The notes below the pieces were generated by a model. The model made no database searches and was not told the DNA's origin. It saw only the letters and a program-made list of their open reading frames with translations. The translations under genes were made by a program, and so were the position numbers. Below are positions 15,184 through 21,688 of a DNA stretch of 21,688 bases, piece by piece (position 1 is the first letter of the stretch; each line of letters begins with the position of its first letter). Source of the stretch: Bacteroidetes bacterium UBA6491 (GTDB lineage Bacteria; Bacteroidota; Bacteroidia; NS11-12g; UBA9320). The DNA is taken from contig DJML01000092.1 of NCBI GenBank assembly GCA_002436505.1, positions 1 through 21,688 of the forward strand, read 5' to 3'.

Positions 15184-16242
15184 TTAAAGGTGACGTGTCC
15201 CTCTTTTATAAATCGGCGTTGGAGGCTCAATTGACGGAAGTCCGAAACAATATGCCACCATAAATTCGTGCGTACCATCAGAAACAGTCCGTACCGTACT
15301 TAAGGTAATATCATAAGAATATCCAACCGTAATATTTTTCCAGACATATCCCAGCAAAACACTTACTGCATCAATGTTGCCCCACTGACGATAGCCGATA
15401 CCGGCTCTCGCTGTTTCGTTCCATAGGATCGTTGTGTTCAGATCCACCTGAAACTTTGCCCTGTATTTTATAAGAACTGAAGGTTCCAGTTCCAGACTTG
15501 GGTTGTTCAACGGGTAGGTACCACCTGCAAGAACATACCAGTGTCTTTCCTGATTGAAAGTTATAATAACATCCTGAGTCGAAGTCAGATCATATGCAGG
15601 TGCTGTCAGGTGTGACATAGACAGACCGGCATAAAAATCCTCCACAGGGCCTAATCTTCTTTGCTTATAAAAAGCGCCAAAACCAAGATCAAAATTCACA
15701 TCATTTGAACCTGTTTTAGGTACTTTAGGGTCATTAGGGTCTCTTGGGTAGAATTTGGGGTCAACAAATCCGAATTGGTAAAAACCCAGTTCCGGTCCAA
15801 TGGCCAGTCGGCCAAAATTACCCTGTACGGGGATGAACAACGCTGCCTGCAATCGGGCAGTTGTAGATTTCATGAAGCCAAGCTCGTCATCATACACTGA
15901 GATTCCTACTGCTCCTAATTTATTTTTGCCTTCGTTGCTTGTGATCTGACCGCTAATATTAAGTGCATAAGTTGTAGGAGCAACGTTTTCCTGTATCTGG
16001 GCATCCGGATTCACATTACCGGTTCTCCTGTCAACAGGTGTTTCGTCGTTATAGTTCCTCCACTGGCTGTGCCATACTCCGTTTACACAAATTAGATCAT
16101 CCCTCTCCCCTACTGAAGCGGGGTTAAAAGACTGTTTCAAAAATTTGAAATGGGTGTAATATGGATCCTGCTGTGCCTTTGATACGCCAGCCATTCCGAT
16201 GACTGTCAGAATCAGGATATACTTTATGTAAACGTTTTTCAT
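15184..16242 (-). CDS. porP: PorP/SprF family T9SS outer-membrane protein
   Basis: 352 residues: signal peptide (about 1-23, MKNVYIKYILILTVIGMAGV, then SKA), then the family N-terminus QQDPYYTHFKFLKQSFNPAS, followed by a predicted outer-membrane barrel of amphipathic strands (ALNISGQI, NKLGAVGISVYDDE, RLQAALFIPVQG, RLAIGPELGFYQFG, NFDLGFGAFYK, FYAGLSMSHL, LEPSVLIKYRAKFQVDLNTT, VSVLLGYVWKNITVGYSYDIT, EFMVAYCFG). PorP/SprF proteins are T9SS outer-membrane partners needed for anchoring or secretion of particular surface proteins. The family has many paralogues, but first position in the porP-gldK-L-M-N cluster marks this as the core PorP. The upstream spacer (16243-16388) has a possible promoter and two pairs of direct repeats, so this is the probable control point of the operon. 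Confidence 0.94.
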   Translation of the reverse strand: MKNVYIKYILILTVIGMAGVSKAQQDPYYTHFKFLKQSFNPASVGERDDLICVNGVWHSQWRNYNDETPVDRRTGNVNPDAQIQENVAPTTYALNISGQITSNEGKNKLGAVGISVYDDELGFMKSTTARLQAALFIPVQGNFGRLAIGPELGFYQFGFVDPKFYPRDPNDPKVPKTGSNDVNFDLGFGAFYKQRRLGPVEDFYAGLSMSHLTAPAYDLTSTQDVIITFNQERHWYVLAGGTYPLNNPSLELEPSVLIKYRAKFQVDLNTTILWNETARAGIGYRQWGNIDAVSVLLGYVWKNITVGYSYDITLSTVRTVSDGTHEFMVAYCFGLPSIEPPTPIYKRGTRHL

Positions 16243-16256
16243 AATGGTCCTGAGTA

Positions 16257-16288
16257 CAAATAAAGAAGATTATACAATATCAACCAAC
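16257..16288 (-). promoter_or_regulatory. Possible promoter of the porP-gldKLMN operon
   Basis: On the minus strand, GTTG (16285-16288), then 20 bases, then TTTATTTG (16257-16264), one base off TAnnTTTG. It ends 14 bases before the porP ATG, the same distance as at the thiolase promoter. An ACCAA-TG-TTGGT inverted repeat (16298-16309) lies just upstream. Confidence 0.33.
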
Positions 16289-16314
16289 TAATTGACGACC
16301 AATGTTGGTAAAAG

Positions 16315-16370
16315 ATTGTAAATAGTTTGCACCAATTGTAAAAATCTGACAAACTCATTATATTCTGACA
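16315..16370. repeat. Two pairs of phased direct repeats upstream of porP
   Basis: ATTGTAAA occurs at 16315-16322 and 16335-16342, exactly 20 bases apart. TCTGACA occurs at 16345-16351 and 16364-16370, 19 bases apart. All lie 73-128 bases upstream of the porP ATG, upstream of the putative promoter. Spacing near two helical turns is what a dimeric activator or response regulator would use. Confidence 0.4.
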
Positions 16371-16388
16371 CAAAACCGCAGTAAATTC

Positions 16389-17933
16389 TTAGTCAACAAT
16401 TGTGTTCAGCAGCAATTTAGTGTAAGGGCTTACAGGATTTTTAACCATGTCGGGCGTCTCCCCTTCTTCTTCTATTTTTCCATTTTTCAACACAATGATC
16501 CTGTTGCAGAGATAAGTGACCACATTCATGTCATGGGCTATAAAAAGGTATGACAGGTCTCTTTCCTTCTGCAAACGCATCAATAGATCGAGGATGTGTG
16601 CCTGTACACTCACATCCAGTGCTGACACCGATTCATCACAGACCAGGATATCCGGTTCAACGGATAATGCTCTTGCAATGCAAACCCGCTGGCGTTGTCC
16701 TCCGGAAAACTCATGGGGGTACCGATCAAAATACGCAGGATCAAGATCTACACTCTCCAGCAGTTCCATCCCTCGTTTTCGTGCTTCGGTCTTGCTGCTG
16801 CAAATGCCGTGAAAAAGCAACGGTTCTGCTATCGCATCGCCGATGGTCTGTTTAGGATTAAGTGATGAATAGGGGTCCTGAAATACCATTTGCACCTTTC
16901 TGTAAAATGGCTTTTCTCCTAAACTAAGATCTATGGTACCGCCATCCGGTTCAGTAAGCTTTACAATGATCCTGCCCAAGGTGCTTTTGCCACTTCCTGA
17001 CTCACCTATCAACCCAAGTGTTTCACCTCTGTTCAAACTAAAAGACACGTTCTGAAGGGCCACATGAGATTTCTCCCCTCTTCCTGAAAATACTTTATGA
17101 ATATCTGAAGCGTTAAGAACGATCTCACCGATGGGCTTTTTCTCTTCCGTACGGTGGCTATATCGTGGTCTTGAGTTAAGAAGGTGCTTCGTATAAGATT
17201 CTTTGGGTGAATTAAAAATTTCTTTTGCATCTCCGTACTCCACCCTAACACCTTTTTCCATTACACAAATACGGTCAGAGATACCTGAAACCAGGTCAAG
17301 GTCATGAGAAATAAAGATCAGGCCCATATTTCTAGATTTACACGCCTTTACCAACAGTTCTACTACTGCACTTTGAACCAGTGGATCCAGTGCGGTTGTC
17401 GGTTCGTCAGCGATAAGGAGTGCAGGGTCATTTGCAAGCGCCATTGCTATCATAACTCTTTGCCTTTGGCCTCCTGAAATCTGGTGAGGATACGATGTAT
17501 AGATACGTTCGGGATCAGGAAGGTCGCATTCGGTGAATAACTCAAGGATGCGGTGTCGCTTATCTGCTTTCGAACCGGCAGAAATAATTGCTTCTGACAC
17601 CTGTTTACCACACCTCATCAATGGATTAAGTGCAGTCATTGGTTCCTGAAAAACAAACGAGACATGATTGCGAAGCACATGTCTCATCTCCTTACTGTCT
17701 GATACTTTAAGGTCGAAGGTGGTTTCATCTGTGTATAGATTTACCTGGCCGGCTTTTATCCTGGCTTTAGGGATGAGACCAAGGATACTCATCATACTTA
17801 CCGATTTTCCAGAGCCTGATTCCCCGACGATCCCAAGAACCTTCCCCCTGTGAACATCAATTGACAACCCATGGACCACTTTTAGTTCCCCAAAGCTGAC
17901 ATCCAGATCTTCAATGGTAAGTACCTTGTTCAT
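16389..17933 (-). CDS. Oligopeptide-type ABC transporter ATP-binding protein with two fused nucleotide-binding domains
   Basis: 514 residues with two complete ATPase domains, as in the YejF or fused DppD-DppF/OppD-OppF type. NBD1: Walker A GESGSGKS (37-44), signature ISGGQRQRV, Walker B LLIADEPTTALD, H-loop ISHD. NBD2: Walker A GESGSGKST (around 310-318, Lys316), FQDPYSSLNPKQ, signature FSGGQRQRV, Walker B ILVCDESVSALD, H-loop IAHD. Ser replaces the usual Pro after the NBD2 Walker B Glu, which is a mild change. Each domain ends in the oligopeptide-family C-terminal extension (YTKHLLNSRPR; YTKLLL). It would energise uptake of peptides or similar solutes at the inner membrane, but no permease or binding-protein gene is in the window. 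Its start overlaps the DUF4293 stop (TGATG), so the two genes are translationally coupled. Both NBDs look active. Confidence 0.92.
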   Translation of the reverse strand: MNKVLTIEDLDVSFGELKVVHGLSIDVHRGKVLGIVGESGSGKSVSMMSILGLIPKARIKAGQVNLYTDETTFDLKVSDSKEMRHVLRNHVSFVFQEPMTALNPLMRCGKQVSEAIISAGSKADKRHRILELFTECDLPDPERIYTSYPHQISGGQRQRVMIAMALANDPALLIADEPTTALDPLVQSAVVELLVKACKSRNMGLIFISHDLDLVSGISDRICVMEKGVRVEYGDAKEIFNSPKESYTKHLLNSRPRYSHRTEEKKPIGEIVLNASDIHKVFSGRGEKSHVALQNVSFSLNRGETLGLIGESGSGKSTLGRIIVKLTEPDGGTIDLSLGEKPFYRKVQMVFQDPYSSLNPKQTIGDAIAEPLLFHGICSSKTEARKRGMELLESVDLDPAYFDRYPHEFSGGQRQRVCIARALSVEPDILVCDESVSALDVSVQAHILDLLMRLQKERDLSYLFIAHDMNVVTYLCNRIIVLKNGKIEEEGETPDMVKNPVSPYTKLLLNTIVD

Positions 17934-18415
17934 CAGCGAATCCTATCGAGGGACTTTACGAGTTTTTCGTCTGCATTGATCCGTCGTACGGCAAGAAAAT
18001 TAAATATGAGCAGTGCTACAGGTATAAGGGCATTGTACTCCAATCGTTGATCTTGAGGCGCATCCATGTATTCCATGCCAAAAGAATAATCATACATCAT
18101 AATGAACACACCTGTCATTACGATAAAGTTTACCAGGCAAATCTTTAGCTGCAACGGCCTGTTCTTATACATAAAAATGGATATCAAGGCGAGTAAACCG
18201 GTGATAGCCTCAAAATAGATCAATCGGGAATTCCTACCGATCTCTCCTTTCTCAGTCCGTGTACTTGCAAAGCCTACTTCGATCGTCTCTTTGAAAGTCA
18301 CTTCTTCAGATGTCACGTTGCCGGAAGCAGTAAAGTAGGGTTGGTCCATCCACAACATTAATCCTACGATCGCTGTGATCAGCAGGAGATATAAAGATTG
18401 TTTTCGTTGGATCAT
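17933..18415 (-). CDS. DUF4293 family integral membrane protein
   Basis: 160 residues with the family ends: MIQRKQSLYLLL at the N-terminus and FLAVRRINADEKLVKSLDRI near the C-terminus. Four transmembrane helices are predicted (about 7-25, 65-84, 89-111 and 129-146). The loop between helices 1 and 2 (about 26-64) is polar and probably periplasmic. The family is restricted to Bacteroidota and has no known function. The stop overlaps the start of the fused ABC ATPase by one base (TGATG), so the two are co-translated; a physical link is possible but not shown. A perfect -7 box lies only 4 bases before the ATG, so the mRNA may be nearly leaderless. Confidence 0.88.
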   Translation of the reverse strand: MIQRKQSLYLLLITAIVGLMLWMDQPYFTASGNVTSEEVTFKETIEVGFASTRTEKGEIGRNSRLIYFEAITGLLALISIFMYKNRPLQLKICLVNFIVMTGVFIMMYDYSFGMEYMDAPQDQRLEYNALIPVALLIFNFLAVRRINADEKLVKSLDRIR

Positions 18416-18419
18416 AAGA

Positions 18420-18427
18420 CAAAGGTA
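18420..18427 (-). promoter_or_regulatory. -7 promoter box of the DUF4293-ABC ATPase operon
   Basis: Minus-strand TACCTTTG matches TAnnTTTG exactly and ends 4 bases before the ATG at 18415. With a start point about 6 bases past the box, transcription would begin at or next to the A of the start codon. No -33 TTTG is visible. Confidence 0.42.
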
Positions 18428-18490
18428 ATCAGTAGAATTGAAAGATCTGCATGAGATTGTGCCTGGATACGATTGGTATGGCGGATGTAT

Positions 18491-18498
18491 TAACTTTG
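18491..18498 (+). promoter_or_regulatory. -7 promoter box of the thiolase-truA-exporter operon
   Basis: TAACTTTG (followed by CA) matches TAnnTTTG exactly and ends 14 bases before the thiolase ATG. It makes the longer in-frame start at 18438 unlikely, because that lies upstream of the expected transcript start. An ATTG at 18472-18475 is only 15 bases upstream, short of the usual spacing. Confidence 0.47.
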
Positions 18499-18512
18499 CA
18501 CAAATAATTATT

Positions 18513-19712
18513 ATGGAAACAGCTTATATAGTAGATGCGGTGCGAACTCCTGTCGGGAAATTCGGAGGAACACTTGCATCTGTAAGACCTGATGATCTCG
18601 CAGCCCATGTTATAAAGGCAATTGTTGAGAGAAATCCGGGAATAGATGTTAATGAAATAGAAGATGTGATATTCGGAGCTGCAAACCAGGCCGGTGAAGA
18701 CAATCGTAACGTGGCCAGGATGGCCTTGTTGCTGGCCGGTCTTCCGGTGTCAGTGGCAGGCATAACCGTTAACAGGTTGTGTGCGTCTGGTCTTCAGTCC
18801 ATTGCAGATTCTGCAAAGAATATCATGTTGGGAATGGGCAGTATTTACATTGCAGGCGGTGTCGAAAGCATGACCCGGGCACCTTTTGTGATGGCAAAGG
18901 CTGACAACGCTTGGTCACGGTCAACAGAGATCTACGACACAAGCATCGGATGGCGTTTCACTAACCCTGCTCTGGCAGAAATGTACTTTCCTTATGGCAT
19001 GGGAGAAACTGCTGAAAATGTTGCAGAACGATACGGAATTACCAGGGAAGACCAGGACCTGTTTGCATTTAACACACAACAAAAATATCAGGCCGCACAC
19101 GAAGCAGGAAAGTTCAATGATGAGATCACACCGGTAAAGATCTCACTAAAAAAACAGGAACCTTTCCTGTTCGATAAAGATGAACATCCACGGATAAGCA
19201 CATTGGAAAAACTAGGTACCCTCGTGCCGGCATTCAGGAAAAATGGCACGGTTACCGCAGGTAATTCCTCAGGAATAAACGATGGAGCAGCAGCGTTGCT
19301 CGTGGTTTCCGAAGCCGCATTAAAAAAATACAATCTTGAACCAGTGGCCCGTGTCGTTTCCATGGCTGCCGCCGGTGTTGATCCCGCGGTGATGGGACTC
19401 GGCCCTATCCCCGCAACTAGAAAAGCATTGGAAAGAGCCGGTTTAAAAGTAAATGATCTTGATCTCATTGAACTGAATGAAGCTTTTGCTTCTCAGTCGA
19501 TAGCCTGTATCAATGAACTTGGACTTAACCCTGAGATAGTGAATGTAAACGGTGGTTCAATAGCTATCGGGCACCCGTTGGGAGCAAGTGGCGCAAGAAT
19601 TTCAACCACTTTGCTCAGCGAAATGAAGAAAAGAGAAAATGTCAGGTATGGCCTTGCAACGATGTGCATCGGTGTAGGCCAGGGCAAAGCCATCATTTAT
19701 GAGAAATGTTAG
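18513..19712 (+). CDS. Acetyl-CoA C-acyltransferase (thiolase)
   Basis: 399 residues from the ATG at 18513. The frame opens at 18438, but the family starts with METAYIVDAVRTPVGKFGG, and a promoter box lies between the two starts. It catalyses thiolytic cleavage of 3-ketoacyl-CoA, or the reverse condensation of acyl-CoAs, in the cytoplasm. Active-site residues are all present: nucleophile Cys90 in NRLCASGLQS, His354 in GGSIAIGHPLGASG, and Cys385 in MCIGVGQG. NEAFASQ and TAGNSSGINDGAAA are further family blocks. Length is typical (390-400). Sequence alone does not separate a beta-oxidation 3-ketoacyl-CoA thiolase from an acetoacetyl-CoA thiolase. No acyl-CoA dehydrogenase or HMG-CoA synthase gene is adjacent, so a role supplying the mevalonate pathway is possible but unsupported. 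truA follows after 3 bases. Confidence 0.93.
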   Translation: METAYIVDAVRTPVGKFGGTLASVRPDDLAAHVIKAIVERNPGIDVNEIEDVIFGAANQAGEDNRNVARMALLLAGLPVSVAGITVNRLCASGLQSIADSAKNIMLGMGSIYIAGGVESMTRAPFVMAKADNAWSRSTEIYDTSIGWRFTNPALAEMYFPYGMGETAENVAERYGITREDQDLFAFNTQQKYQAAHEAGKFNDEITPVKISLKKQEPFLFDKDEHPRISTLEKLGTLVPAFRKNGTVTAGNSSGINDGAAALLVVSEAALKKYNLEPVARVVSMAAAGVDPAVMGLGPIPATRKALERAGLKVNDLDLIELNEAFASQSIACINELGLNPEIVNVNGGSIAIGHPLGASGARISTTLLSEMKKRENVRYGLATMCIGVGQGKAIIYEKC

Positions 19713-19715
19713 ATC

Positions 19716-20477
19716 GTGAGGTACGCCCTGGAGATAAATTTTGACGGCACGGCGTATAAAGGCTGGCAACGACAGAAAAATGCGATCACAATTCAGGAGA
19801 TCCTGGAAGATAAGCTTTCTCTGATCGTTGGTGAAAGATGCATTGTCACCGGTTGCGGAAGGACGGACACCGGAGTTCATGCAAAGAATTTCATACTGCA
19901 TGTTGACATCGGGAACCCGTTGAGGCTTCAGCACAATTTTATTTACAGGCTCAACAGCGTTCTGCCCCCCGACATATCGGCCACACGTTTGTTTGAGGTC
20001 CCCGATGATTTCAACGCTCGGTTTGACGCACAATACAGGACGTATGAATATAAAGTACACTTCAAAAAAGACCCATTTATCCGCAGGTATTCATACCAGT
20101 ATCCTTATCCATTTAATTTGGGGCTTTTAAACGAAGGTGCCGCTGTAATAAAACAATATACTGACTTCGGGAGTTTCTGTAAAAGCAAAAGTCAGAACAA
20201 GACCAACATATGCAAAATTATGGAGTGCAGGTGGGAACTAAAGGAGAACGAGGCTACTTTCGTGATACGGGCCGACCGCTTCCTGAGAAATATGGTAAGG
20301 GCCATAGTGGGCACCCTTTTTGAGATCAATGAAGGAAAGACTGCAATGAAGGACCTGCAACAGATCATTGTATCCGGTGATCGTTCCAACGCAGGGCGCT
20401 CTGCCCCGGCACACGGGCTAACGTTGGTGGAAATAAAATATGACCAAAGCGACTGGAGAGAAATAAATGACAAATAA
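19716..20477 (+). CDS. truA: TruA, tRNA pseudouridine(38-40) synthase
   Basis: 253 residues, the normal length. The start is GTG at 19716: the thiolase stop TAG lies in frame just upstream, and the family N-terminus RYALEINFDGTAYKGWQRQ follows at once. The catalytic Asp51 is in GCGRTDTGVHA. Further family blocks are LNSVLPPDISA, FNARFDAQYRTYEYKV, DFGSFCKS, FVIRADRFLRNMVRAIVGTL and GRSAPAHGLTLVEIKY. It isomerises uridines 38-40 in the anticodon stem-loop of tRNAs. It sits 3 bases after thiolase and overlaps the following ABC exporter gene by 11 bases, so all three are probably co-transcribed. The neighbourhood truA-exporter is, as I recall, recurrent in Bacteroidota. Confidence 0.96.
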   Translation: MRYALEINFDGTAYKGWQRQKNAITIQEILEDKLSLIVGERCIVTGCGRTDTGVHAKNFILHVDIGNPLRLQHNFIYRLNSVLPPDISATRLFEVPDDFNARFDAQYRTYEYKVHFKKDPFIRRYSYQYPYPFNLGLLNEGAAVIKQYTDFGSFCKSKSQNKTNICKIMECRWELKENEATFVIRADRFLRNMVRAIVGTLFEINEGKTAMKDLQQIIVSGDRSNAGRSAPAHGLTLVEIKYDQSDWREINDK

Positions 20478-21688
20478 AAAAGACAGAGACATACTGGACC
20501 TCAAACTATTAAAAAGGATACTCCTTCTGGCGCTTCCTTTCAAAAAGTATGTACTGATAGCCACATTCTTAACAATTGTCACCGCTGCACTCACTCCTGT
20601 TCAGCCAAAACTGATCCAGTACACACTGGACAATTACATTATGGCAGGCGATCTGGATAAACTGTTTCAGATGACCCTTGTCCTGATAGCGGTTCTTATT
20701 ATCCAGTCAATAATAATGTTTCTGAGCACCTACGTTACAAGTCTGCTGGGCCAGTTAGTGATCAAGAAACTAAGAGTGACTGTTTTCAAACACATTGTGT
20801 CATTAAAACTTAGGTTTTTTGACAGGACACCGGTGGGAACAATGGTAACAAGAAGTATATCCGACATTGAGACCATCGCTGAGATCTTTGCACAGGGGTT
20901 CATTCAGATCGCAGGACAGATGTTACAGCTTGTGGTAATCACAGTGGCCATGTTCACCACGGACTGGAAGCTAAGTCTCTTATGTTTATCGGTACTGCCA
21001 TTTCTGATATGGGCATCGAACTGGTTCAGAAAAGGTGTTAAGGTTGCATTTCAGAGGGTGCGTACGCAGGTTGCTCATTTGAATGCCTTTGTTCAGGAGC
21101 ATATAACCGGTATTTCGATCGTTCAGATATTTAACCGGGAAGATGCAGAAGCACAGAAGTTCAAAGAGATCAACAGGGCTCATATGAGGGCAAATAAGAA
21201 AGCGATCTTTCATTATGCTCTCTTCTTTCCTATAGTTGAGGTCATAACTGCAACTTCGCTGGGATTGCTGGTGTGGTACGGTACAAGGAATGCTATTGAC
21301 GGATCGATCTCTGCAGGTGTAATTACCGCTTTCATCCTTTATCTGAATATGTTCTTCAGGCCGATCAGAATGATGGCAGATCGTTTTAATTCTATGCAAA
21401 TGGGAATGGTTGCTGCGGAGCGAATCTTCAAACTGATCGATGATAAGGACCAGCAGGAAAAAGACGGAGAAAAAGAAATTGACATTAAGGGGGAGATAGA
21501 GTTCAGGGATGTATGGTTCTCGTATGCAGGAGATGAAGAATATATTCTGAAGTCAGCAAGTTTTAAAGTACATCAGGGACAAACACTAGCGATAGTCGGC
21601 CCTACCGGAGCCGGTAAATCTTCTATTATCAATATTCTGATGCGGTTCTATGAATTCCAGAAAGGCGAGATCCTGATCGACGGAAATC
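20467..21688 (+). CDS. MsbA-like ABC exporter, permease-ATPase fusion (3' end outside window)
   Basis: The window holds the first 407 codons; the gene runs off the right edge with no stop. The ATG at 20467 lies inside the end of truA. Residues 1 to about 335 are a type IV exporter membrane domain with six predicted helices: about 27-46, 65-90, a pair at 143-180, and a pair at about 245-310 (including FFPIVEVITATSLGLLVWYG and VITAFILYLNMFFRPI). Family blocks include LRFFDRTPVGTMVTRSISDI, FVQEHITGISIVQIFNRED and GEIEFRDVWFSYAGDEEYIL. The ATPase domain begins near 345, with Walker A GPTGAGKSS (Gly378-Ser386). Signature, Walker B and H-loop lie beyond the window. Such half-size exporters act as homo- or heterodimers and move lipids or drugs out across the inner membrane; the substrate here cannot be told. 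Confidence 0.92.
   Translation, partial: MTNKKDRDILDLKLLKRILLLALPFKKYVLIATFLTIVTAALTPVQPKLIQYTLDNYIMAGDLDKLFQMTLVLIAVLIIQSIIMFLSTYVTSLLGQLVIKKLRVTVFKHIVSLKLRFFDRTPVGTMVTRSISDIETIAEIFAQGFIQIAGQMLQLVVITVAMFTTDWKLSLLCLSVLPFLIWASNWFRKGVKVAFQRVRTQVAHLNAFVQEHITGISIVQIFNREDAEAQKFKEINRAHMRANKKAIFHYALFFPIVEVITATSLGLLVWYGTRNAIDGSISAGVITAFILYLNMFFRPIRMMADRFNSMQMGMVAAERIFKLIDDKDQQEKDGEKEIDIKGEIEFRDVWFSYAGDEEYILKSASFKVHQGQTLAIVGPTGAGKSSIINILMRFYEFQKGEILIDGN

Noticed and set aside
18438..18512. N-terminal 25-residue extension of the thiolase
   Set aside because: The thiolase family starts at METAYIVDAVRTP, and a -7 box at 18491-18498 lies inside the extension.
20986..21399. 137-codon minus-strand frame opposite the ABC exporter
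   Set aside because: Antisense to the exporter membrane domain, which is strongly conserved in the other strand; no domain in this translation.

Overview
The window is a piece of a Bacteroidota chromosome. The evidence is a complete type IX secretion (T9SS)/gliding-motility core (porP-gldK-gldL-gldM-gldN), a secreted protein with a T9SS C-terminal sorting domain, a DUF4293 protein, and repeated matches to the Bacteroidota -7 promoter box TAnnTTTG. The mevalonate-pathway pair (type 2 IPP isomerase plus class II HMG-CoA reductase) and the T9SS repertoire suggest a Flavobacteriales- or Cytophagales-like member; the order cannot be fixed from this sequence. Non-ATG starts (TTG, GTG) are common. 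I see no tRNA, rRNA, CRISPR array, insertion sequence or phage gene, and no gene-free stretch longer than 300 bases.

Left part (1-5226): the first codons of truB on the minus strand, then a small His-rich outer-membrane barrel protein (minus). A 260-base divergent spacer follows, then a tightly overlapping plus-strand operon: an ECF sigma factor, a membrane-anchored anti-sigma-like protein with a predicted C-terminal beta-barrel, and an 825-residue T9SS-exported beta-propeller protein. The overlaps (14 and 17 bases) indicate translational coupling, so a regulator pair and its likely surface effector are made together. This is the most interesting unit in the window.

Middle (5239-9397): fni and the HMG-CoA reductase gene form a two-gene plus-strand operon for isoprenoid precursors. 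It converges on a minus-strand ftcD (fused formimidoyltransferase-cyclodeaminase), whose promoter lies inside an inverted repeat.

T9SS block (9432-16242, minus strand): porP, gldK, gldL, gldM and gldN run in the canonical order. GldL-GldM is the inner-membrane proton-driven motor, GldK-GldN the periplasmic/outer-membrane ring, and PorP/SprF an outer-membrane partner. A strong intrinsic terminator follows gldN. A second, diverged gldN paralogue lies beyond it. The region upstream of porP carries two pairs of short direct repeats spaced about two helical turns apart.

Right part (16389-21688): a minus-strand pair (DUF4293 protein and a double-NBD oligopeptide-type ABC ATPase) diverges from a plus-strand operon of thiolase, truA and an MsbA-like ABC exporter cut by the window end.
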